Source: Escarpia spicata (taxonomy: Eukaryota > Annelida > Polychaeta > Sabellida > Siboglinidae). From it: a stretch of 64,000 nucleotides of DNA. The notes under the pieces were generated by a model, which was given only the letters and a program-made list of their open reading frames with translations, ran no database searches and was not told the DNA's origin. The position numbers and the translations under genes are program-made. Shown here in pieces: positions 33,401 to 48,867 of the stretch; position 1 is the stretch's first letter; each line of letters opens with the position of its first letter. The stretch spans positions 48,413,748 to 48,477,747 of the forward strand of contig OZ023205.1 in assembly GCA_963995525.1 (NCBI GenBank), written 5' to 3'.

Positions 33401-36400
33401 ATCATTAAACAGAATACGTTATTAAATTTACAGAGTGCTGTGAAACCTGTGGTAACGTGGGTTTAAATGTGTGCTATTGTTTGATAATTTACAGTGCTGT
33501 GAAACCTGTGGTAACGTGGGTTTAAATGTGTGCTATTGTTTGATAATTTGCAGGAGTAGTAAACTACTGTCGTTACTAGTTGTGCTGTCCAGTAAAATTT
33601 TGCTGAAGTTCTACCCCTGTCCTGAACTCAAAATAACACCAAGAAACATTTCCACTGCAGTAATTTAATAAGATTTAGTTATGTAGAAATTACTTAATTA
33701 AATTATTTAAAAAATAACATCGATGATGGATATAAAGCAAGAACAAAGAAACAGTATAGTGAAGCAATATGTACTTTTCGTTCTCGAGGGCGTGTTGTTT
33801 CTGCCACTCTTCCGCTCGCACGGCCTGCACACTCTTCACCAACTCTCTCTCCTTCTCGTCCAACTTCTGTGTATAGTTCTCACAGGTCAGCTTCAGTGTC
33901 TCCACCTGGCATGTCAACTCTGAAACAACGCAATTAATGATGACTCCGTACACATGACAAGTAAGAAATTATGCAATTGATCACCTCTGAGTACTTCTTC
34001 CTGGGGAGATTCATATGATTTGTATGTGTGATGACTGGGTGGGTGTTTGACAAATTATGGATATGACTGATTACATCTGTTACTGGCAGCACAATTCTCT
34101 GCTTTCTTTAACGGTAGAAAGTCAGATAATGTTTCATACATATCAAACATGGCATATACATCCATCCAAATTGCGACTAAATTGGTCGCATATGCGACTG
34201 TTTTTTCTGTTTGGCGACTGACACATTATGTACGGTCGCCCATTGGCGATCGCGACGAGTCTGAATAACAGATCATGCGTTGTCATTTGCTGTTTTATAA
34301 ACCACGTGTTGTTGTTTCTCTGAAACACTGTAAACTATACTGACTTTATTGGCGATATTTTAAAACAAACATGATTACTCTGCAACGGTATTCATTTATT
34401 TTGGTGGATTTGACACAGGATTTTTAAAACGTGCAAGGCAAATTGCTACAAAGTGTCATGGCACCCCGATGTAAACGGGGGCGCGAGTGGAAGGCGCTAA
34501 CGTAAACCGTTTCGCGATCGTTGTCTGGCTGTCCGATAATCACATGGAAGACATGTTGCTAATTAAATGTAGTTGTCACATCGTTAGAACACACAAAAGT
34601 ATTCCGGTTTCGAATACAAAACTCGAAGGAATAACAACAGCCTAGGTTACGCTGGCTGAAACAAGTGATATAGTCCGCGTTTCGTAGTTCTCACAAATCC
34701 CGTTGGATGGCGTCATAATAGTTGAACAAAATTGTCAGTGAAACAGCATCAGTGATACATTCATAACTGTTAATATGACTGTTTGTGTAATTTACATTGG
34801 TTAACTTATATATTATCAATATGCATTAGAAACGACCAGTCATTTATGTTATTGTGTGACATGAATTATTTTATTATCTAAATTGATTATGTATGGTTGT
34901 TACTGTGTTGCAAATATTGCACAAATAAATGTTGTTAGAAAAGTCAACCACAGTAAAACAGTATTATACAGATGCATAGATCATAACATTGTAATATTTT
35001 TAATATTTGACAAAATCTATTATTTCTCAAAGTTAACTTTAAAATAAAATAAAACTTTTCTGAACAGAAAAGGGCTTCTTTTTCACCTTAAACGGGAAAT
35101 GCGTCATTTGACATGGAAAAAGCGTCATTTGACACAGAATTTGTCTTTTTCTGAAACAGAATTTTGAAACGGAAAATCAGTGTCCCTATACATACATGTA
35201 TATTTACTGTTAATTATTGGTAATTTCAGGGAGTCCACATATGACTGTTATTAATTTGCCAGTGTACCATGTTATAATGCATAAAGTTAGTATCTAGCCA
35301 CATATTCATACATTTAAATTTATTTATATTTCAAACGGACATCTATGGTTAATTTGGATTAAATTGGTACTGAAAACACAATTGCATACATACGCTGCTA
35401 TGCACACACAATTGCTTGGCTCCTGCTTATTTAATTTGGCTCCTAGACAAAAAAGTTAATTTTGAGGGCTGCATATATCATATCTATTGAAAAACACCAC
35501 TGCACAAATGCGTTTTAATGAACTGAATTGTTTGATTATAGAACTTATTGCTTAATTTTAATCTTTTGGTCTGAATATCATGTTTACATTGCATGTGATG
35601 GAACGTAATTTTACAGTTGTTAATGAGATGCCCATAAATGCCTAACTCTGATAAGTTTGTCCACAGCTAATGAAAATTCTTGACTGCTACTTGTGAATGT
35701 ACTGTATAGCAATGCTGATAACAGACAAGAGTCAAATAATTTATTTTAATGTGACTTATTAAAACACATCTGAGCACTCCAGCTGTTAGAATATATTGTT
35801 TATACCACTGAAGATGATTTTACAATATAAGTGATCAGACTGCATCACATGTATCTTCATCAGTTAACTAGGGTAACAATTTGAGACAGTACCTGTTACC
35901 TCCAGGTAACAGAAAAACCTTCTAACTGCAAAGTTTACACCGCATTTTGAAATCACATTTCACCAAATCTAAAATACCACCACCAGACTTCATGTCTCTA
36001 CACTGTATATCGACCATGCATGTGACTGCTAGGGCTGTAGTTGGCTCACCTTCCACCTGGTTGCGCTGGCGGTCGCGTTCTCGTTCTAACTCGCCACGTT
36101 CCTTAAGCATATCCATCTTGAGTGTGGCCAGTTCGACTTTGCTGCGATGAGTGGCCTCATCTGCCCGACTCTTGAGTTGCACGGCGTCCTTCTCAAGCTC
36201 GTGCACGCGCGTTGTCAGGCGCGTCTGCTCGTCAGCAGAAGATGACAACTCCCTCTGGAGGCTTTCCACCTGAAGCTTCAATGACTCTCGCTCCGTCTGT
36301 GTAGAGATGTGTGATGTTTTGTTAGGGAAGGTGCAGTTAATAATTTATAAGTTTCCTTCATAGCATTTTGTATTTTTATTTCTTCTCTTGTCCCATTGAC

Positions 36401-39400
36401 AGATTCAAGACGTCCTGTTTACCAAATGAGTGTTACTACATTTATTAACCACAGCACAACTAATCAATGAGCATCATCTAAAACTGCAGTCATAATTATG
36501 TTTTCTGGCCATTTTGTTTTAAAGATATTTCATGAAAAATCAAACCTATCTATTATCAACTACAACATTTAGTAGCCTGTTTGTGCCAATTTGTTAATTC
36601 GTTTTTATAAAGTCATTGCTTAAGGCAACAGGCTCCTCGTAAAATGTCGTATTTTAGTTAACTGTCATATCTTAAAAACTACTTGTTTGCAGTGTCTTAA
36701 GTGTATATGAAAAGAATGTCAGATATTAAATACTAATAAAATTGTATAACGGTAAACAGAATTTTTTTTTATAACATTTTGAGGGGAGTGATTTTGTGGA
36801 TAGTCCCATGGAAAATTGAATGGATATATTTCAATTTTTTATTCTAGCAAACAGTACACTAATTTGTGCAATGAAGTTTGGCTGAAAAAAGAGTAACATT
36901 TTTTGATATTTTTTATATTATCATACATTTAAAAAATTATAGATAATTATAAAAAAAATCATTTTTACAAAACGTTTTACTCTTACAACTTATTATATTA
37001 TTTGTTAGAATACATAAAAAAAAATTAAATATATGAATTCAATTTTCCATGGGACTATCCACAAACCACCCCATCAGAATTTCAAAGAATTATCTGGTTA
37101 CCATGGTTACCATTGTGCAAACTGATTAGTACAGTAGTCCCTCTCTTCAGCGGACATATCTGTATCCAAGGATAAGTGTCCCGACATGACAGGTGTCCGC
37201 TCATTGGATGGACAGGCATCTTAGTGCCGGAGTTGACCAGTATAACCGACACATGGTAAAGATGTGGCAATATGTCAATGCATTAACTGATAGGAATTAA
37301 GCACTATATATATTATATATCTATGTTTATTATCACTGTGATGTATTGAAAAAAACCAGTTGGTTATGAAGTCACATTGTCCGCCCGGCACCATTTGCCC
37401 GACTCCCTCTGGCGATCTGAGATTTTCCTCAAACATGCACTGGTCACTCACTCACTGCCACTAGCCTACACAATGGTATCGGCGAGGCGTTGCAGTAGAA
37501 ATTGCTGCCGTATGGCAGCATTCAACCAAAAACGTTAAACAAAACATCTCTGTTACATTTTATAAATTGGCATTATCGAACGATTTAGATATTCTTGAGC
37601 TAAAATGCTTCATAACTAAATCCCAAATTGACGATTTGGGCTGCCCCCTACCGACTAAAATAATAACCTGGAAATAATCAACCGAATATTTAAATCAGTT
37701 GCTACATGCAGCGTGAACGTTAATATTAAAAACGGTAACAGGTACAATCGTTAATTATCTCACTTAATTTTTCATCCAATTTCGAAAGATTCATTAATGC
37801 ACAAATTGTGCGTCACTTGATAATGCGTTCCACCGTTTCATACACTGGCGACCAGTTCATCTTTTCCAGGCACAGGTAATTTGCCGTTTTGCAAAGCGCA
37901 GCATAATTTGATGATGCTTCTTTATTATTTCACCTCAGTTTAGGCTTAATGTTGGGCTACACTGTAAACAACTGAGTCCTATTTGTGAATCTTAATTGCA
38001 ATTTACAAGATGAAAAGGCAACAGCAAGCCGAATCCCTGGCTGGGGCTGGAGTCCCAAACCGGAAAGCCATCACAGCATAGCCTTAGGCAAACGTGATTG
38101 ATAACAGCATAAAATTAACAATACCTTCCTCCACATTCACTCTGCCTTAAGTTTACAGAGTGTAATCAAAGGAACTCTACGTAGTTTGGACAAACTTAAC
38201 ATATAACCAAAATACCGCTGTCTGCATCCACAAGGTCTCCCCTCATCAGAGGGACAGTAACATGGCAAAACAGTACGTACATTGACAAACTGTCCCAACA
38301 TAGTGGGTGTCCCTTCGTCAGAGGGTCCGCTGAAGAGAGGGATTACTGTACTTAATGTTTGGAATTCTTTTGAAATCGACTTTGAAGTGCACGCCCTGTT
38401 TTGTTCAAGGCTATCCACTTTCACAAATTAGCTGATCCACGGGAACAACACATCAACACACAACCCAAACATCTGCTGCTGAACCCCTCCATGTGAAACC
38501 AATTTTGTGTAGTGTCACATGAATTTGTTTAAATCGTCCCTAATTACGAATTACTGTCCACAAGATATTCCTAGCGCACAGAAGAAATCTGGCTGTCCTC
38601 ACCTCGGATGCCTTGAGACTGGCTGTAGTCTCCGACAGCTGCTTCAGTTGAAGTCGCGTCACGTGGTCCGACTGCAGCCCCTGGTGTTCGTTCTGGGCTC
38701 GCACCTCCTCCAGCTCTGACAGTAGTCCCTTCATCTTGAGGTGCACCTGTGCATTCTCGCGTGCCAGCACACGCACGCGTTGTGCCTCGCTGCTGCCACC
38801 TGCCTGCTGCTTGCTGATCAACAGCTCTCGCTCTCGCCGCAGGCTTGTCACCTGACAACACAAACGTGCAGTCATTATTATGGGGTCGTTTCATGTTATC
38901 AAAATGATGAGGAGGCCGTCTCATAAGATCTCAAAACAACGAGGAAGTTATTCTCAAAATGATGAGGGGGTCATCTCATAAGTTCTCAAAATTATGATGG
39001 GGTTGTCTCTTAAGTTCTCAAAATGATCACGGAGGTCACCTCACAAGTTCTCAAAACAATGAAAGGATCATCTCATAAGTTGCGAGGCGGTGTGGAACCT
39101 TGGGCAAATTTACTCTACATTGCTTCAGTTCACTCAGAGCTGTATGAATGAGTACCTGGCTATAGACGGTGGTGGATATTTATGTACGAATAATCTTTGT
39201 GCGTTAATTGCAGCATGGCTGAATGCTTCCCAGAGAAGTCGAGATGCAGGGTGTAAAATGTAAAGCGTTTTGAACATTTGGATTGTGCACTATACAAGAA
39301 CTTACCTTTTAACTTTATAAGTTCTCAACAAAATGAAAGGATCATCTCATAAGTTTTAAAAACAATGAGGGAGTTGTCTCATAAGTTCTCAAAACAATGG

Positions 39401-42218
39401 GGTCATTTCAGAAACTTGTCAAAGTCACTTAGAACAAGATGCTATACAAGACGTACTTCAACACCTACAAAAATTGCTTAGGTCTTAAACACAGGACTTT
39501 AACCGAGCACATGTTTCAATGTTTATAATAAAAATAATAATTAGAGCATTGATAAAGCTCCGTGACTCCAGATTACCCTGTTCGAAGATGCTGAAACAAA
39601 GACTAAAAAAGTTGGTTGTATAAACAATAAATATAGCACTAAAAAAATCTAAGATCATATAAATGTGGCACCAAATGTCCAATCAAATTTATCATTAAGA
39701 AACTTATATAAAAAAAAAAACAGCTCTAGAAATTTTAGATTATAAAAACATAGAGATTAAATAATCATTAAAAAGTCCAATCGAGCGACAACATTAATTG
39801 GTATGACAGGGTGTAATTGGCATGACAGACAGTGGATTTTCGTCTTTTATCGAATGACTGCCTCGGTGCCAAGCCTCACCTCCTTCTCATGCAACATCTT
39901 CATCTCTTCAATGATGCGATGATGTTCCTCGCGCTCATGCTCAAACTCTGCCTTGAGGAAGGTGTACTCGTACTTGAATTGATTGTGCTGACTGCGAACT
40001 GCCTCTCCCTCCTGGCTCAACTGCTGACACTTGGCGCGGTATGGCTCTTCTAGCTCTTCCAACAGCTGCACCCTCAACATGTCCATCTTCACCTTTGTCA
40101 TCACCTGTCCACACACAACACACCTACATCATCACCTGGCCACACACAACACATCTACGTCATCACCTGGCCACACATTACATACCTACGTCATCACCTG
40201 GCCACACACAATACACCCATGTCATCACATGGCCACACACAATACACCTACGTCATCACCTGGCCACACACAACACATCTGTCATCACCTGGTCAGTACA
40301 CAACATACCGATGTCATCACCTGGCCAAACACAACACACCTGTCATCACCTGTTCAACACACAACACACCTATATCATCACCTGTTCAATACACAACACA
40401 CCTATATAATCACCTGGCCACACACAACATATGTATGTTGTCACCTGGCCATACACAACACACCTGTCATCACCTGGCCACACAAAACACACATTCATCA
40501 TCACCTGACAACACACAACCCACCTACATCATACCTGGCCAAAATTGAAATTCCCTGTTGATTAAATAATCTTACCAGTTTTTGTATTTATACTGGACAC
40601 TAGACAGACATAAATATATTGCTTGTAATGTTATTCATGGTTTCTGTAATTGTTCTGAGTTACAAATATATATACTAAAATTATAATAACACGTTTTGTA
40701 TGGATAATATTTTTAATCAGTTTTGATGGTAAGATTACAAAAAAATCAGTATCGTTGTCTCGTTAAACAGTCACTCGGTTAAGCAATCAAAGTCACTGAA
40801 CTACACATTAAAAGCGTTCTACAACTGATCATCCCAACGACCACGAGTCATTCAACCCACGCTAATTGGCCTTCTCTGGCCATCTCCTGACTTTGGTTTA
40901 ATGAAATATTGATTTTGATCTCCTCCACTACCTGTTCGCGCAATCTCTCACACTCGAGCTGCTTGGCATGGAGGTCTGCACGAGATTGTTCCAGCATGGC
41001 CTTGTATTTCTCATGAGCACTTGTCTTCTCCTCTGTCATTGTCTTCAGCTGTCTCTCTAACTCTATGTATTGATCCTGCAGTCTGTCATACAAAAACATC
41101 ATATCAATCACACGAACATACAATCAATCACACACTATAAAAGAAGAGTTATATAAAAGTAAAGTATCTGTACAATTTTAACATTACGTTCTATACTATG
41201 CTTACACAACCAGGTCTTTTCTTAACAAAATAAATGGGATCACGGAAGGTAACATTCTGACTGGGTACATAAGACTGACAGTCATTCATTGAACCACACA
41301 CGTCAAAATGTTTGAAAGTTCATTGTCTGCCCACAAAAAGCAAATTCACAAGGTTTGATCACAGCAAATTTGCAATTACAAATGGTTTATGGTCACCCTG
41401 GTAATATGGTCACATCACGATTACGGCTACCTTGGGACAGTCCCAAATTATTTCTATAGTAAAGCATAATACAATCATCGTGATATTTAATCAGCCAGTA
41501 GAAATGTCCAGATTGCCCACAGATTCCTCCCACAAATCCCCCCTGCAGCTGCAATCAGCCACTGTCTAGAAGCCAAGTTGAGGAAGCAGATAACATTGCT
41601 GAGCTCTCACAACCAGCAGCTGGGCATCTGCCAGTCAAAGCCAACAATGCTTCGCATCTAGATATTTACTCAGTGAAGTGTCAAACTTGAAAACGATAGA
41701 AACAAGGCCCCAGTTACAGTTAGTTAATACTTTTAAGTCAAATTCTTAGCGTCATTCAGGAGCAGATTTTACCAACAAATGTGGTGGCCCGACAGCAACC
41801 GTTAGTTGGTTTGTTTTTAACGCTGATAATATGGCATCGTTCATTACCTGTCTGATTGTCACCGAAGAGTTCTGTTTGGAGTAGCTACTGTTGAGGTTGC
41901 TTGATGTGATATTGTAAAACTAAGTGATCATATTATTTCACTTTTGCTATTGGATAATAAAATAATAATATGCTCCCTAGAATATACTGATAGAGTATTT
42001 GTCAGCGTCCACATTCAGGACAAATTTATATTTCCTGATAGCACACTGGTCTCCTACCTCTGATGTTCTGTTTTCAACTTCTGGTAAATGTTCTTGTGCT
42101 GCTCGGAACGGACTCTCTCATCCGCTAACATCTTGTCAAGCTGTGTCGGCTGTGTCATCGCAGACAGTGGGTCGCAGCCTGCTCCAACTGGCAGCGACAG
42201 CGAGAACATGTTCGCCAT
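27427..42218 (-). CDS. CEP83: Centrosomal protein of 83 kDa, twelve coding exons
   Basis: Exons: 42,218-42,058; 41,082-40,932; 40,104-39,880; 38,851-38,603; 36,296-36,050; 33,919-33,775; 33,340-33,191; 32,694-32,532; 32,046-31,846; 31,296-31,196; 30,293-30,092; 27,594-27,427. All have AG acceptors and GT donors, and phases agree across all eleven junctions, giving 2,163 nt or 720 aa (human protein about 700). Diagnostic matches to vertebrate CEP83 in order: MLADERVRSEQHKNIYQKLK, FKYEYTFLKAEFEHE, RENAQVHLKMKGLLSELEE, LDEKERELVKSVQAVR, LETENQML, LKKQLRDLWRRHQEFSSIIL. It is almost entirely coiled coil. CEP83 is a centriole distal-appendage protein needed for membrane docking of the basal body and ciliogenesis. 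The start at 42,218 (AAGATGG context) is the first ATG of its exon, which begins at 42,255; a non-coding first exon probably lies upstream. Confidence 0.93.
28474..30007 (-). mobile_element. Degenerate mariner-like element in CEP83 intron 11
   Basis: The TIR starts CGAGGTGCAATCCAAAAGTT at 28,474 after TA and is matched by the inverted AACTTTTGGTTTGCACTTC ending near 30,007. The minus strand encodes a broken mariner transposase: HEDRRRTINDICSIVGLSFG with GSCQCILTEELDMRQIAAKF about 29,600-29,400, TGDESWVYRYDPETKQQS about 29,380-29,330, and SPDLAPCDFFLFPKMK about 29,010-28,965, which contains the second and third catalytic aspartate motifs. Several stops and frameshifts occur. An unrelated stretch of about 230 bp (28,625-28,857) seems inserted near the 3' end. 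Confidence 0.8.
30935..31130. repeat. About 30-bp tandem repeat in CEP83 intron 10
   Basis: Five to six degenerate units of the type GTGGATCATCCCAGGATCAT followed by CATCTACAGA, ending about 65 bp from exon 10. Confidence 0.75.
33430..33552. repeat. Perfect 61-bp tandem duplication in CEP83 intron 6
   Basis: The block ACAGTGCTGTGAAACCTGTG ... GCTATTGTTTGATAATTT occurs twice back to back, starting near 33,433 and 33,494, with at most one difference (AGAG/ACAG at the start). Confidence 0.85.
33955..36045. other. CEP83 intron 5, no feature recognised
   Basis: About 2.1 kb of AT-rich intron. A patch with repeated GCGAC (34,165-34,255) is not a recognisable RNA gene. Nothing else is supported. 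Confidence 0.5.
36783..37072. mobile_element. MITE-like element with 41-bp inverted ends in CEP83 intron 4
   Basis: 36,783-36,823 (GGGGAGTGATTTTGTGGATA...) is complementary to 37,032-37,072 (...TATCCACAAACCACCCC), sharing TGTGGATAGTCCCATGGAAA. The interior is about 210 bp of A/T-rich sequence with no ORF. No clear target duplication is seen. Confidence 0.7.
37132..38348. mobile_element. pogo/Tigger-like non-autonomous element in CEP83 intron 4
   Basis: The ends CAGTAGTCCCTCTCTTCAGC at 37,132 and the reverse complement CAGTAATCCCTCTCTTCAGC ending at 38,348 form inverted repeats of about 26 bp, each flanked by TA. Short GTGTCCGCT-like and GTCAGAGGG repeats lie inside both ends. No transposase is left, and a CACTG/TGCCGTATGGCAG patch near 37,480 may belong to another insertion. 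Confidence 0.75.
38880..39420. repeat. About 36-bp degenerate minisatellite in CEP83 intron 3
   Basis: Units like TCTCAAAATGATGAGGGGGT followed by CATCTCATAAGT recur from 38,890 to 39,085 and again at 39,325-39,415, starting about 30 bp from the acceptor of exon 4. Confidence 0.7.
40106..40545. repeat. 31-bp minisatellite abutting the CEP83 exon 3 splice acceptor
   Basis: About thirteen units of CATCACCTGGCCACACACAA followed by CACACCTACGT. On the minus strand each unit reads GTGTTGTGTGTGGCCAG|GTGATG, nearly identical to the true exon 3 acceptor GTGTTGTGTGTGGACAG|GTGATG at 40,104/40,105. The repeat has thus copied the splice site itself. Confidence 0.85.
41130..42045. other. CEP83 intron 1, no feature recognised
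   Basis: About 0.9 kb between the first two coding exons. No repeat, RNA gene or ORF is supported. Confidence 0.5.
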
Positions 42219-43019
42219 CTTCAATGGTATCTCTCGACTCAACACAGATGCTGATCTGTAGGACACAAATCATTCAACATAATCATGTCAACAAAAATAA
42301 TATGCAACAAACATTTCATTATAGAAACAATATTAGTATTTACAAAAATATAAATTAATATTATAATTGTTTAACAATTTAATTTGTTTATATCTGCAAC
42401 AAAGTCTTTGCAATGAGATGTTCAAATCACATTATATTTTTCATGTAAAAGTCATACTAGTATAATCAATATAAAAATATATATGTAATCAAACAACCCT
42501 ACAAGTATGTATGGCATCACCTCAGCTGCAGTGGAATACTGACACTTTCACTATGTTGCTGAATTTCTCCTGATTACTGTAAACTAAAGCATCAGCTGGT
42601 CTGACAATACAATCAATCCGAGTTGCTTGTACAAACAGAACCAGTAATTATGTGGCTGAATACAGTGCTTCAGTGACCGAGTTATTCACGAATGCCAGTC
42701 AGCCTTGCGTGTTGAGCTTCAGACCAGAAATAGAACTGAGTCTGAGATCGAGTGATGGCGTTATTACCAGCGATAACGGTATATGTACCTGAGGCTGAGC
42801 TGAACGGGCTTGCGCAGGTGTAGCCAGTCAGGCGACAGTCGAAAATCAACTGTTTATGACAGTAATTCAACCGGTCTTTGTTCGCCTTAATTAGTCGGTC
42901 GACAAGAATTTCACCAATTACGAAATGTAATAACCCATCAGCAGCAAGCTTGCAGGCTGCTTTCACGGACGCGCCCGTGGCATTCACACAATCATGACAA
43001 TGTGATAGCAATTCACGGC

Positions 43020-43310
43020 ATCTTTCAAGGAAGCGCCGGGGGCATTCACGCTATCCTGACCTTACGGTGGCGTCGTTACATGCGCATAAAGAGAAAATCG
43101 ATGTGATAATTAGAAAACACAGTTCGGCAGTCGCAAATCAAGCGATAAACCACCAACGATAATCAAACGGTGGAGGAATAACTAGCTAGTGACTAGTAGT
43201 AGCGTCAGTAGCGACGCAGCAACGCCAACAGAAACAGTCAGCTGGCGGACGCCGAGCAAGCACGAACAAGCCCGGCGAGTTGCCGCCTTAATACATTCGT
43301 GGCCGGCTTT
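43020..43310 (-). promoter_or_regulatory. Probable CEP83 promoter and non-coding first exon
   Basis: A local GC- and CpG-richer stretch (for example GCGCCGGGGG, GCGGACGCCG, CCCGGCGAGTTGCCGCC), 0.8-1.1 kb upstream of the exon that carries the start codon. That exon begins at a splice acceptor (TGTGTCCTACAG|ATCAGCATC), so an upstream 5' UTR exon is required. Its exact limits and donor were not identified. Confidence 0.35.
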
Positions 43311-43924
43311 TGGTGTCTATTAAATCTTCGGTTTATCAGTTTATTTGATTACACACGTGCATACGATAGTAGATACATACTGTGCGTTGGCATTGTGGAA
43401 CACCTCCTTCGTATCGGGAATACTTTGTCGTGTTTCATTTTGAATGGATTCGCGGCGGAACCAAAACAAACGTTTTCCGGTGTTGGAGCGTAATTTTATC
43501 CCCAATAACTTTCGGTGTTGACACGCTTACCGAAAACAGATACTGCATAAAACTAGCTTCTCGTGCACTATTTTACATAAACATATAATTATTATTTATC
43601 ATACATATGTTCATGTGTGGACCAAGAATACAAATTAATAAGATCATTGAATTCATCGATTTAGATTAAATATCATAATCACAGGCAGCAATTTTATGTA
43701 AGGACAAAGACAATTTTTTATTGAGCATAGCTGTACGTGATTTTTTTTCAGATTTTGAGGCAGTTTTTAAAACATGGTTCCAAAATTCTTGGAACCAAAA
43801 ATACAAATCGTCCTATAAGCCATAGAACAAGGCAAACTGGTGAAAAAAATATTTTATAGACGACAACTTTCAATGGATCTCAATGCATCAAGCAATGGCT
43901 TAAATTAAATTGTTCACATTTTAC

Positions 43925-44580
43925 TGCATGCAGACCCGGGGTGATTCCGATATCAAAGGTTGATTCCGATTCTGGAATCGGTCAATATGAAAGTACTGGA
44001 ATCGGTTTAGGGGGAATCAGAATCGATTGATATGAAAGGAGCAGAATCGGAATTGATTTGAGTCGAATCAGAATTGCATACTGGAATTAATGTTCTGATT
44101 CCACAGCCACTGTTCTATTTTGGTGTTTTCAAAAATAGTGAAAATACTTATAAAGTTATATACTGAGAAAAACCAGGACATCTTTACTACCCCGGGGGTA
44201 CTACATACTGACTCCCAAGTGATTTGTAACTCCCAATTGTACTTGTCAAAATAACAAGTACATTAACAAATTCCTGGCATTATAATTAATCACCTGTTTA
44301 CTGGAACTGGTTTTACACTAGGCAAAGAAAGGTTGATGTTGCATTTTGAGTTGAACTACCATTTTAACCTTTTTTAAGAAAGTGTATGTAGATCATGAAC
44401 AATATTTACATTTTTAATCAAAAAAGTTAGTTGGTTGGAATCGCCACATTGTGGGTGGAATTTGAATAAACAAATAGTTGGAATCAGAATCACCAGTCTG
44501 GGTGGATTTGGAATCAAACAATTTAGGTGCAATCGGAATTGCCAGTGTGCATGGAATCGCAATCAAAAATCTATTCATCT
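43925..44580. repeat. GGAATCGGAATC-rich degenerate repeat region
   Basis: Many copies of (T)GGAATC(G/A)G and GATTCCGAT scattered through 43,940-44,100 and 44,430-44,570, with an AT-rich stretch between. It could be the two ends of one old element or an expanded simple repeat. No coding capacity. Confidence 0.45.
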
Positions 44581-45869
44581 GTTGTTTATAGAAAATTTTT
44601 CCTTCTCAAAAAGATCCATATATTCCCAGGAACAAAACAAAGGATAAATACTGACATGGAATTGTAGTAAAACATTAAAACAGATCCAGTTGTAACAATT
44701 TTAATAGTACCCATTCCATCATCATGAAGAAAAGGACGTCTAGCTTGGTGACATGGGTAAATGCTGACTATCTTGTTCTACCACATCATTCGGAATGTAG
44801 ACAAAAACACAGCAGAATTATGCATTTCCCACTTCAACCCCAAATTCTTTTAATTCTTTTAAATGACTCTCCGTACCAGTTTACTGCTGGAAACATAAAA
44901 CCGAGTGATCTTCACCCATCATAGATCTATCCAAACAACCTAGGTATTGAAAATTGTAATGCTGTGTCAAATTTATTACACAGAAACACACACAATATGG
45001 CTGCCTGACAGAGAAAAGGATATTACTGGCTTCTGTTGATGACTGACAATACACACACTTAAGTATTACACAATACATTACACACAGCATATTAAAACTG
45101 ATGAATTGTCCCTCCCATACACTCAATGCAACCAAGTTTATTTGCAATGTTTTCTTACAAAATGAATGGTGTGCCTCAAACTAAGTGAAACACGTCAGAC
45201 TGAGCACATCCAGTTTTCATGTAGTCTATACAAGAGAAGTTCACATACATACGAGTTCACAAACTACCTACTACCTAATGCCTGCGTGTATTCAGACACG
45301 TAAAAATATTGTAATTATTGGCCGTGCAAAAATGAATTACTTTGTATACTTTTATGGTGTCCAAAAACAGTGTCCGAATGCATTCAGTAATTATGTATGT
45401 ATTGGGAACAGTCTTGAAATAAAATACATCACCTTTCATGAAAATAACCGTACAAACACTGGTGGTGACATTACAAAGAAATGACAATAGGACAGAGCAC
45501 TTTGACTAACATAGCAAAATTTTCGGTTCTTTATGCAATATGCAAACAAACAGTGTCAAACATCGATGTAAAATGTACACTATGACAGAGTCTACTGTCA
45601 CTATTCAAAAACATTGCAGCGTAAAAACAGGAAAATCCATCGTCAATCTTCTGTGGCTAGACCAATCTAAGAATTCAGAGGATTAAGTTCTTTGACAGTC
45701 AAAACGTGCTTGTTCATGTCTTGAGCCTTGCTTGACACAGTGGTGACGCAACACCAACTTTGACGGTTGCTATTACAGACACGCGAACCGGTTAAATGCT
45801 GCGATTCTGACATAAGACAACTGAGATGTTCGTCTCGTGAAATGCTGCTCTGTGATGACGATGGCGCCA

Positions 45870-48628
<2,759 letters not shown>

Positions 48629-48867
48629 CTACAAAAAACACACAGTTCAACGCATTAGGTAATGTTGAAAAGTCAGAGCAATTTATGTGACATACAGGAC
48701 AATTTTTTGATCAAAACACTGACCACCATTCCATGCATGTCTTTCTGTGTATCTCTTTGTATGTTAACATGGCAAATTGTTTTGATGTTAGTGATTACAT
48801 TTGTTCTTATTGTCTCACTTTGTCTGCTATTAAAGCTCTATGTATATTATAAATATCATTAAAACCC

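Noticed and set aside
34165..34255. GCGAC-rich patch considered as a structured RNA
   Set aside because: No cloverleaf, A/B-box pair or recognisable stem series; simple word repetition.
40031..40561. Plus-strand 109-176 codon His/Thr-rich ORFs
   Set aside because: They run across CEP83 exon 3 antisense and the 31-bp minisatellite; composition only.
42682..43011. Minus-strand 109-codon ORF upstream of CEP83
   Set aside because: No motif, no splice join in phase with CEP83, and it lies between the probable promoter and the start exon.
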